64,000 bases of DNA from Plasmopara viticola (lineage: Eukaryota; Oomycota; Peronosporomycetes; Peronosporales; Peronosporaceae). The stretch lies in assembly GCA_001695595.3 (NCBI GenBank), contig MBPM02000035.1:703094-767093 (forward strand). Direction: 5' to 3'. Positions 53,736 to 63,404 of the stretch are shown one piece after another; positions within the stretch are counted from its first letter, which is position 1, and every line of letters starts with the position of its first letter. A program made the translations under genes and the position numbers. The notes below the pieces were generated by a model, which ran no database searches, was not told the origin of the DNA, and saw only the letters and a program-made list of their open reading frames with translations.

Positions 53736-53974
53736 TGGTGCGTAATTCACTCATTAAAGTCTATAGTATCCTTTGACCATTTTTTGAAATTACCGGGTTC
53801 TATCTTTTGCTAATGGTAGATACTGGTTTTGCCTCTAAGGTGACTTGATCATTAAAAAAGAGCAGTATATTATAAGTTTAGTGATCATTCTGATCATCAG
53901 AGGGTCAATGTCATTATCGATTTGACGTTTTTCGATTATTCTTGTTTCCTTTTCACAGTCTCGGACTTGGAAAC

Positions 53975-54883
53975 ATGAGCGACGTGGAGCTGAAGTGTGC
54001 GATATATGGCGAAGCAACTGTGTTTTCTGTCAAGATCGCACGTGATGCAAAAGTGAGCGCGCTGCAGGAGGCTATCGCTGGCATCTTGAGCACGCAACAG
54101 CACTTCATTCCGCCAAGCATCGTGACACTTTATTTGGCGCACAAGAACGGCGCGTGGCTAAAACACGACAAAAAAGTGGAGAGTTTCTTACGAGGCGAAA
54201 ACGACAAGCAGTACAAGGAAACGCGCCCATCGTGGAAGCTTGCGAAGAACGAGGTGTTTGGATCGGAATTTGAGCTTGGAGAAAAGAGGATTCACGTCTT
54301 GGTAGAAGTTTCACCGCAACAACACACAAGAACGACGAGGAAAATGGCACTAGAATGTGGTGGAAGCGCGATAGTCGACCAGCCTTTATGTTACAAACAA
54401 AGAAGCTGTGACAAGAAGACAAATTCCGGCGTCAAAGACTTGGATTATGACGCGACCTGGAATGAAGCGGTGCAGCGAATGGAAGTTGGTGGCATCAATC
54501 ATCCTGGCATTGCGATCGGCTGGGCAGACGATGCGACATTGCATGCTTGCCTGGGCATTACTGGTGCTCCTGTTGCACAGGGAGCAAATGCTGCTGCGTC
54601 TGGTGTTGCGTTGCGAGCCTGGTTTTCGGGCCTGGTCGTTGCGGTGCATGCCAATTCTCCCGCGATGTTGGCAGGAGGAATTCCATCGTCGGAGTTCTTC
54701 GACCATTTGTCGATTGCCGAATATGGAGTCCTTGCGAATGCACTGAACTCGATTCCGATCAATCTGGTGTGGGGACCTGCTTTGAATGCTGCTGGTGTCA
54801 GTGCTGGGAGATTCTTCATGGTGACGCATACCGGAAGAGGCAGGAACCATGCAATGCATCAGGTTTATGTGCCGTTCCTGTGA
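53975..54883 (+). CDS. Crinkler (CRN)-type effector protein 2
   Basis: 302 residues from ATG 53975, close paralogue of 38776-39684 with the same header (MSDVELKCAIYGEATVFSVK, VTLYLAHKNGAWL, HVLVEVS) and the same C-terminal domain (GWADDATLHACLGITGAPVA, GVALRAWFSGLVVAV, GRNHAMHQVYVPFL). Differences are mostly substitutions with no frameshift in either copy, in contrast to the adjacent viral genes, which suggests the CRN has been kept. Its upstream 200 bp is uninterrupted, while CRN 1 has a 1.1-kb LINE derivative between the virus end and its promoter region. Confidence 0.85.
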   Translation: MSDVELKCAIYGEATVFSVKIARDAKVSALQEAIAGILSTQQHFIPPSIVTLYLAHKNGAWLKHDKKVESFLRGENDKQYKETRPSWKLAKNEVFGSEFELGEKRIHVLVEVSPQQHTRTTRKMALECGGSAIVDQPLCYKQRSCDKKTNSGVKDLDYDATWNEAVQRMEVGGINHPGIAIGWADDATLHACLGITGAPVAQGANAAASGVALRAWFSGLVVAVHANSPAMLAGGIPSSEFFDHLSIAEYGVLANALNSIPINLVWGPALNAAGVSAGRFFMVTHTGRGRNHAMHQVYVPFL

Positions 54884-55159
54884 AGGTAATGATAGTAGGT
54901 GGTTGATTCCGACGATTTAGGCCTTTCGACCTTGACTACTTTCTCGAGGTTGGCTTTTAAAAAAAATATAAGTGCTAGCGCTTTTAATTCTGTGTTTATT
55001 TTAAGCAAAGCCGTCCTATGGATCGACGCTTTTGCTACGCATCTCTCCTACCGTAATAGCCAACGGCAAGGCATGATCCATGTAGTTGTACACGGGCCTG
55101 TAGCGAGCATCGTCTTTTGTCTTGCACTTCAGTCATATAGACAAGCAGTCATTTTAATG

Positions 55160-56306
55160 CAATGTAATATAATGTAATGTATTACGTTATCGCGTTGCCA
55201 AGTGATGCACGTGCTAGGCTCAGTCTGGCTAGTCCACGGCATAGAGTGGTGTCCGCATACGTCGGGTCTCGTTCGGCGGGCAGTGCATCCAGCACCGAGG
55301 TCAAATGGGTCTTCCATTCTTTCGGTCTTGTGCAAGGGTACGTACCACTTCGAGGTCTTGTGCTGTCCGGAGTCGAAAGCCGGAGCCACGGGAAACAAGG
55401 TCGTGGTCGAGTGTTGAGGGGAGCGTGGTGCGGGGACGTCCGCGCCATTTTGCTGCGGTGGAGAAGAAGTAGGCACGCATCTGGAGGTTAGCTGGAATGT
55501 CGGGATTGCGGCGAAGTACATGGCCAAACAGGCGCCAGCGAGCTTGTGTCAGTCGTAGTCTCAGCGGCCGCTCATCACAGAGGTCGTAGAGTCTTGCATT
55601 CGAAATGTGTCGAGGGTAGCGGTAGCCAAGAGCGTAGCGAAGCTGGCGGCGATGGAAACTCTCGAGGCCGTGGAGCTCTGACTTGGTAAGAGCCCAGGTG
55701 GCGCAGTTGTACAGCAGAATTAGTAGAACGTAGGTGTTGTACAATCGAATGCGGGTCTTGGGTGAGATGAGCGTGGGGCGGAGCCAGACGGACCAGAGGC
55801 GGTGGAGCGCGAGGGTGGTCAGGAACTTGCGTCGGATAGATCTTCAATATCGCCGAGGAGTGTTCCGAGCTTCTTAGTGTGGCGCCAGGTTTCTTCTCGG
55901 GCTCGGGCGTGTCGAGTGGCGCCTGACGGCGGATTTCGGTGACTTCGGTCTTGGCTTCGTTTTTTTTTTTTCGGTTAAAAGGAAGTCATCAATGCGGTGC
56001 TCACCTCTATCGTAGATCTTGGTTTCTCGAAGGCCAAGGATATCGACGCGGTAGCGCCGGAGATCTTCGAGGAGTGTTCCGTGCTTCTTGCGCTTTGAAC
56101 CTAGAGAATTCACATTAAACGAGCCAATCCGGATGCGGTTGGCGCGGTTAAGGGCGTGGAAGGGGTTTGGCCTGGTGCTGGAGACCGTCGCGTCGAGGGT
56201 GAGACTCGTTAAAGACCTGCAGATGCCCGAGAGCACCTGCCCGAAGCGCGCGAGCATTTAGCCCCCGCGCTTGGAAAGAGGGCGTCACCCCAACCTTTTC
56301 CAAGAT
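55160..56306 (-). mobile_element. Long internally deleted LINE derivative, copy 2
   Basis: Minus orientation, same structure as 37448-38560: endonuclease start (RIRIGSFNVNSLGSKRKKHG, VDILGLRETKIYDRGEHRID) then an A-rich junction and the RT C-terminal segment (ESFHRRQLRYALGYRYPRHI, RRNPDIPANLQMRAYFFST). A likely target duplication is GTCATTTTAATG (55148-55159) with GTCATTTAATG (56567-56577), in which case 56307-56566 is additional inserted 5' sequence. The sister position near 39956 is unoccupied. Confidence 0.82.
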
Positions 56307-57261
56307 TCTGCTTGTAATGTCTATGTGATACCCAACGTTTCCTCAATTGCTAATGGAGTAAAAACGAAAAACTATAGTAGATTATTAACATCGGATTCAC
56401 AAGTACAGGATGGTAGGACGCCAAAATAACTAGTGTTAGCATGCTATTCAAGCAAGCGCATTAGTCACACCAGTGCAGGCCTTACAAACTTTAAAGTTCG
56501 GCTCTGAAAACGTCAATCGGGGACTGATTTTACTTTCGGGATCTTTTTTAATTACGTGATGATACTGTCATTTAATGTAAGAAAAATTTACTGTTACTAA
56601 ACTATCAGATTACCTTTACGGCCAGAATATATTCATTTCGAAAGCCATCGATAACAATCTGATAGTGCTCTTTCGACAGAATTAGACTAGAGACAATTTT
56701 GAGCAGCTTCCCGTTAAATGTGTTCTCATGAGCCAATTTTTGTACTTATATAGTACATCATACTTCTTACATTAAATTAAGCTCTTGTCATTAGTAAGAG
56801 CTCTTTTCATTAGTAAGAAAAGAGATGAGATAGTATATAAATCGTATTGAGATCGAAAAACATTCGCGTCAAAGCATAGACAGCAAGTTCCCAGAATGAT
56901 TTGAACACATCTCCGACATCGACACCGCGGCGGTGTCGACGATGCGCATCATCTATGAAAAAGGCAGGTTAAGGAGCAAAGAATCTAGTCAATTGCTTTC
57001 ATGTCTACATGTACATCCCATACCTCTCACCCGGTCCTAACAGGACACACTTTGAATCGTTCATAAAACGTGACGAGAATGGCTGGTACCAGTTATTACG
57101 GGGTTTGTACAGTGGGCAAGAGGACTGCAACAAGATACTGTGTCAAGCAGCTGAGAGTTGTACTAAGAACTCTTTATATATGTAAAAAGCACGATACGTA
57201 TGCTGCACCGTTACTTACTCGTCTGCCGTGTTACCACTGATCAATACAAAGATAGCCGCAA
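56307..57261. other. Rest of the CRN 2 flank, duplicated block
   Basis: From about 56575 to 57261 the sequence aligns with 39975-40363 with additional insertions near 56640-56870. No supported gene. Confidence 0.5.
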
Positions 57262-57559
57262 TTGGTTTCTTCTTTTTTGGATCTACCTATCCTTTTGTAT
57301 GTGCACTAAATTTTACTCTCTAATCAGGATTGACATTGATGCTTTTAGATGTTCTCTAAGCTTTGGTATTTGCTACTTCAAGCGTGCAAAAACTAGATGC
57401 GCCAGCTGGCCATTGTGTCAGTGTTAATAGCCATATTGGCACAATTATTGTACACTGAATGCTCACTCTGTAAGGCTAGCTGACTCTTTATTCGTTATCT
57501 AGCTTTTTCTAGAAATAATTGAAATATATTTTTTCTCTCGTCTTCCATTTCCGTCAACA

Positions 57560-57871
57560 ATGGAGTCGAAAAAGCCTCAGAAGACCGTCGACACGCCTTA
57601 CTGCTACCCGATGGCTGCGGGACAGCCCGTCCATGTGGATGCGTACGGTCGTCCAGTGTTTCAAGCTGTGCCTGTTCTGCCTAATTCCAACCACGCGCGC
57701 GTCATGTCCAACAACTCTAACATTCGCCGTGACGTACAAGGGAACGCGCTCTGTAACAAATGTTCGGCACCGTACCCACTCCCTGCCGGCTGCACGAGCT
57801 GGCGATGTCGTAGCTGTGGACAGCTCAACAATGCGAGCGTATACGGCAATGAATGGTGCAGCATTTTGTAA
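57560..57871 (+). CDS. Small LSD1-type zinc-ribbon protein
   Basis: 103 residues. N-terminal half is Pro/Val-rich and hydrophilic. The C-terminal half has CNKCSAPYPLPAGCTSWRCR followed by SCGQLN, i.e. C-x2-C ... P-x-G ... C-x2-C, matching the LSD1-type zinc finger (CxxCRxxLxxPxGAxxxxCxxC). Known: LSD1-type fingers bind DNA or protein in plants and protists; the role of this protein is unknown. It is intact, has a plausible ATG and sits between the CRN block and the second ABC transporter, convergent with the latter. Confidence 0.65.
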   Translation: MESKKPQKTVDTPYCYPMAAGQPVHVDAYGRPVFQAVPVLPNSNHARVMSNNSNIRRDVQGNALCNKCSAPYPLPAGCTSWRCRSCGQLNNASVYGNEWCSIL

Positions 57872-58024
57872 CAAAAAGGAGACCAGCAACCGTAAGCAGT
57901 ACTTTCACTCGTGCGTTCGATGAAAGTTTATAGTGCGGGATAATGGAGCTTGACTTCTTCATCTAAGACGACCATCTCTATATTTAATATATCTAAAAAA
58001 ATATAATAGCAGTCTGCCAACAGA

Positions 58025-61000
58025 CTATCTCTTCAGATGGCTAACGTACTTGAGCGTGAGGTAAATAGCGAGCTGAAGCACAGCCCAAATGACGAGAAGT
58101 CCGGCCATAAAATCATATTTGCGCTCGGGATGAAAGTCGTACGATTTCTTAACGTAGGCCGCGACCGTCATATTTGTTGCCACGCCATTGGCCGTCACGG
58201 TGATCATGTCATGATTGTCACCGAATTGAATGCCCGCCAAGGCACTGAGGGAGTAGTAGGAAGGCATGAGGTATTGAAACCATTTGTACCCTCTTTTCAT
58301 GGCCGTTCGAGGCAAGAGAAAGCCTGAGAATAAATTAAATAAGCACGACATGGCTCCGACCGCCACGTTCGCAACCTTTTCGTTCGGCATCAACGCCGAC
58401 ATCCACTGCCCGACGTACGTGCATGCCGACGTATAGAGGTAAAAGATAAACAAGAAGAAGAAGAAATCTTCGGGCTTGTGACTCCAGCCCACTAAGAAAT
58501 ACTCGATCGTCACAAAGAGAACGATCACAAGAATCAAGTACGGCACTTCGGCAAACCACAGGGATAGACTGTACGGAAGCGGCCCGTAGTAATTCGACAT
58601 GCGTTCGCGGTAAAACACGGCGCGTTCCGCACACGTGACTTCCAAGACGGTCATGAGATTAATGACGCCAATAAAATCCATACTATTGTAAATGAGTCCA
58701 ATGTGCGAATTAATCTTCTTGACACTCCCTGCCGACAATTGATAGAACGTCGTTCCAAAAATCACGGCAAACAGAGGAAAGAGGAACATGCGCATGAAAT
58801 TATATTGTGGGTTGCGCCAATACGTGAGTTGCTGCTTTTTCACGAGCTGTACCAACTGATTCCAAAATCCAGTAGCTATGGAATCGTAATTGAGTGTCGA
58901 GTGCCGCTTAAACGCCTCAGAGACTTCGCAGAGCTGCAACGTTCGTTCTCGATTCGATTTGCCAAGGGCACTTTCTCTATACTCGAACGAATAGTCTTTG
59001 ACATCGCGGCCAATGCCGGCCCCAATGACTTCCATCATGTACGTCGCGGGATTATAATGAGGCTGAATCCCCAACGTCCCTGGAATCGACCCGAAATACT
59101 CCAACATCTTGACAGAATCGACGCCCAATCCCCAAAATACGCCGTCGACCCGCCCTTTTGCAGCAGCAAGAGACCATCAAAGAGCTCAAAGATCGAGATA
59201 CTGGGTTGATGGATCGTGCACAACACGGTGCGGCCGGTGCGAGCAATGGACTGGACGCCCCGCATGACAATCAACGCCGACCGGGCATCCAAGCCACTCG
59301 TGGGTTCGTCCAAGAACAAGATACTCGGATTCGACACCACCTCGACACCAATGGTCACGCGTTTTTTCTGTTCGACAGAGAGGCGACCGACCATTTCACT
59401 CGCAATGGACGTCAATTCAGCAAGTCCAGCGTCTCGACCACAAGAGTGTTGCGTTCTTCGTTTGTAAACGAAGGCGGAAGTCGTAAATTCGCTGAAAACA
59501 CGAGCGCCTCGTAGATCGAAGCCGCTTCCGAGTGGATGTCCATCTGTTCACAGTAGGCTGTGATCCGGCTAAAAGTCGCTGGATTCTTGAGCTCGCCATT
59601 GACGAGAATGTCACCCGCAATGCGTCCACCCGTTTTGCGTCCCGCAATCACGTCCATGAGGGTCGTTTTCCCAGCGCCCGAAGCCCCCATCAACGCGACC
59701 ATGCGACCAGGTTCAAAGTGCGCGGTGATGCCTTGCAACAACTGTTTCTCCTCGCCCGACGAAAGCGTCACGTAATATTTCAAATCCTTGACACACAGAT
59801 TCGACGGCGTGAATGGTAAGCCCGTGCCGGTCGAAGGCTCTGAAGCTTCAAGTGGAAGGACGTTTACATACGTGTCACCTTTGTTTAGCTGAAAAGGTCT
59901 CAAGCCCGTCTTTGGACTCACCCCCAAATACTTTTCATACCGCACAAAGTGCAGTGCCATGGCATTCAAGGTCGTAAACAAGACATAGTAGGCAAGGAGG
60001 ATCCCGACGCCATACCAGATATATTCAGTACCCTGTGAAATGGAAAAGTTGTCCAGTGTCTTCTTTCTCTGTTCGAATGTATACCGATGACTTGAAAATT
60101 CCGACAACATGTTGCTTCGAAGGGCCCATGCCAGCGGATTGAACCAGTACATCCAGATCCAGTACCCTGGAATCAAATCGGCCAGAATAATGTTGCCCGA
60201 AAACAAGAGAAAGAAACTCACAGAGATCGATGCGAGGGCTTGCCCAACTGTGATGCTAGGGGACAAGGCACTGAGCAATGTCATGTAGGCACTAATGGCG
60301 TGCTGAAAACACGCGAGGACGAGATAAAAGACGAGATACTTGTCGGCCGAGCGTGTCAAGCCACTCATAAAGTAGAAAAACGTGCCGAGCACGAACGAGA
60401 CGGTCAGATTGACGGGGATTTGCACGGCAGCTTCGGCAATCGCATAGGACGACGTGCGAAAGAAATTGCGTGGCCGTTGCTTGTAAAAGACTTTTCGAAG
60501 TTGAAACGAAATGGTGAGTTGTTGCCACGCCTGGCGTTGAAACAGGGCGATGCTAAAGAAAATCATTCGCAAATAATACGTCGAGCTCGCTTCGTAGTAG
60601 ATCATCCCCAGCACGAGGCCAACAATAATCGCTTCGATGATTTTACCCCATAGCAAAGGAGGATCGCGTAACCAAATGAGCCTTTGCCGGTGGAGCAACA
60701 AGACGGTGCTTGGGATAAACGCCATGGCAAACTGAGATTGATCCTTGGACCGTGTGAGATTCACGACACTCTGCGCCTTTTTAAAGTCCTCTGCATTCTC
60801 AAATTGGTGTTCATTAAAGCCTGTCGCAATCGCCTCCCTCGTCTTTTTGAAAATACTCGAGTTGCAAAAGAGCGTGTGAAATTCTTGCGCGGTGGCTGGC
60901 AGATCGAGGACGTCCACGTTTCCGTTAGCATAGCGTCGACCCCGACCAGACGTCACCTCGATCAAGAAATCGGCAGGATCGACACGTGGAGGACACGTAA

Positions 61001-62073
61001 ACCCCCGGTCTTTAAAGTACTCGAGGATCTCTCCCCGGGGTCCATGGTACGCCATGTACCCTTCGTGGATCATTAAAATATCATCGAACTGTTCAACAAC
61101 TTCAGGGGTCGGTTGTAATAACGCAACGACCACGGAACCGCCTAACGTGTTGCACCACGTGCGTAAAGCTTTCATAATGTCAAACGTAGCCGCACTATCG
61201 AGGCCCGTCGAGATCTCATCGCATAAAAATAAACTCTGGCCACCCACGAGCACTTCCCCGATCGTGACGCGTTTACGCTCGCCTCCGCTCACGCCGCGCA
61301 ACAGCGCGTTCCCCACAACGGTATCCGCACAGCTTTCAAGCCCTAAAATCTGCAGAAAGAGCTCGGTACGTAGCGCTGCAACGTCGCGCATTTCATCGTG
61401 TTGGTCGACTGGACGCCCATTCACGCACAGGTCGGCAAACTTGAACGTCTCCCGAACCGTTAACGTCGGAATGTGATTATCCGTCTGATCCACGAGACCA
61501 CTAGCTTTGTGAGATCAATCTCGTCTCCCGCAACCCCGAATAGAGAATATCGCCGCCAACCGCTTGTTTCGATTGATCGTTGAGTTTGCCACCCAGAGCT
61601 TTCAAAAAGGTCGATTTCCCGGCTCCCGGGTTGGCGAGGATTAGCGTCATGGAACCTGGTTTAATGACCCCCGTCATTGCGTGCAGTGCGTATTTCGTCT
61701 CCATCTTTGGCCGTTTCCACGGCATGAAAAGCGTGGCTAGATTCGAACCAACTGTGTTGTGGCGACCTGCTGTCGCTGGCACTTGCACGGCAAAGGACAA
61801 ATTTTGAAAACGCACTTCGGGCGTCGGCAGTTGCAAATTGATTTTGCGCGACAGGTGATTGTACTTTTTGTAAAAATGCTCAAGTCCGCCGTTTAACATG
61901 ACCTCGAGACTTTTGGCGTCCAGCGTGCTGTATCGACTGACCAATGTGTCGTCGTGACACGATTGATTGTACGGTTCTTGCATACTTCGGATTTTGAAAG
62001 ATTGGTACACGTCATTGACTGGCAACTCATTCGACGGCAATTGAGTCGCGGTCTCGGGAAGCAAAAGACTCAT
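58025..62073 (-). pseudogene. Second PDR-type ABCG transporter, three single-base deletions
   Basis: Paralogue of 24334-28389 with all domains present: N-terminus from ATG 62073 (MSLLLPETATQLPSNELPVN), Walker A LILANPGAGKSTFLKALGGK, signature VSGGERKRVTIGE, TMD1, NBD2 GASGAGKTTLMDVIAGRKTG, signature [14 protein letters not shown], and TMD2 to LTLKYVSHLKR. Compared base by base with the intact paralogue, one base is missing at each of three places: about 61500, about 59412 and about 59130. This splits the protein into four frames. If real, it is a pseudogene of recent origin because the rest is well kept; sequencing or assembly error at these sites is the main alternative. Substrate unknown. 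Confidence 0.85.
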
Positions 62074-62923
62074 GGGCAGAGCAACGTCCGACTGTCGTTA
62101 CTATCAATTAGCTTTTTCGGTCGGATAATAGCTCTCCGCGAATACCCAAGTGAAGCAGATTGCTGTCGTAAGGACAACATTTCATGGTCGCATGTAACGA
62201 ACGGCGTCACCCACCTCGCTCTCGACTAAATTAGGACCAGCAGGTCCAGAAGACTGCTATCTATTCATAGTGAACATATCCTAACTACGCGGCCGCAAAT
62301 GCTAAATTCTAGCATTGGCAAAGGATTATTTCTGAAACCTCTTGCAATAGTCAATGAACCAAAACGTCCACTGTCCATGAACGATCTATCCAAGATATCA
62401 CAGAGACCGGTCCTCACTTTTATAATTCCTGTCGTTTTCGTTAGATTGCCGGAGAAGCGTTCATTCTCAGCATTAGCAGCGCGCAAAGAGGATAATTAAA
62501 TGTTAAGCTATGAGCTTACGATTTTAATGTACGGCACGTAGGTGGCCTCGCCTAACATATCGCTGCAATTTTAGGCAGCATTTTTAACGACGTGGTCTTG
62601 GAGTCATCAGCCAAGACTATTGACGTTACACATTAACAATTTAGCCCTGTACAACGTGCTCGGTCAATGTCAGCACCTTGGTAAGCTGTGGCGTGTATCA
62701 AAGAGAACATCTGAAGGCAAGACAAAGGAGAATTTACGTTTCGCTCAAGGCCAAGCGTACACGTACACATTGGTCAAAGCAGAAAAAAATGAAACAGCGC
62801 TGAAAAGTCCACTTTTTGTATTGATACAACATGGATAAAGTGCTTTCATGCAAACTGAGAGAAGTCAACAAAATACTTTTCGTATATGTTGAAAGCCGCT
62901 ACTCACCACTCCCTTTTCGCTAT
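62074..62923. other. Intergenic, promoter side of the second transporter
   Basis: Only short frames (60-90 codons) without motif. Nothing else supported. Confidence 0.4.
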
Positions 62924-63280
62924 TCACCACTTACTCACTATTTCAAAGAACTCCTGTGCACTATTTGCGCACTGGATGGAAAGCACCATTAATAGTGCGC
63001 TTGATAATGATACAGATCGAACTTCAAGAATTAACAAATGCGAACTTTTTAACAATCCACTTCGGCGTAAAAAAATATTTGCCATTTGCCCGTCATGTCG
63101 TGACCAAGAATTTAAATGTTTGACGACGTAGTTGGCCAACTTAATCATGGCAGGAATCAGAAGATTCGTAACGGATGCATCACATCTTATGTTGCTTGAT
63201 AGTTCGGTCGCGTTTTTTATCCGTCTCGCGATCTGCTGGTGTCGCTCATTGGCTTTTGCTTTATTGTCTTTCTTTGGCAT
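62924..63280 (-). pseudogene. N-terminal fragment of the 187-residue protein with a foreign tail
   Basis: From ATG 63280 the first 57 codons (MPKKDNKAKANERHQQIARR ... LANYVVKHLN) match the N-terminus of the protein at 44237-44800. The frame then runs into unrelated sequence (SWSRHDGQMANIFLRRSG...) to 62924. The CRN-like domain is absent. It sits just outside the left end of virus copy C, the same position as the intact gene has beside copy B. Confidence 0.6.
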
Positions 63281-63404
63281 TTTGTTGTCAAACATGAGAA
63301 ACCGAAAATCCTCAATATTTGAGATTTTTAAACCTAACTGAGCGAAACCACTTTACACCAGTAGCAAAATAAGACCGATATTCACAAAATTAGTCAAGCA
63401 ATAA

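Larger units (their letters stand above)
44930..53740. mobile_element. Endogenous Polinton-like/virophage-like DNA virus, copy B (near complete)
   Basis: Seen: about 8.8 kb bounded by inverted repeats (44930-45148 and 53499-53735). Order left to right: small ORF (-), superfamily 3 helicase (+), GIY-YIG nuclease (-), unknown ORFs (+), possible tyrosine recombinase (+), small ORFs, basic protein (-), major capsid protein (-), cysteine protease (+), small ORF (-). Known: capsid, adenain-like protease, SF3 helicase and terminal inverted repeats define Polinton-like viruses and virophages. No packaging ATPase, protein-primed DNA polymerase or minor capsid protein was recognised. Essentially every large gene carries stops or frameshifts, so this copy is dead. 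Confidence 0.78.
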
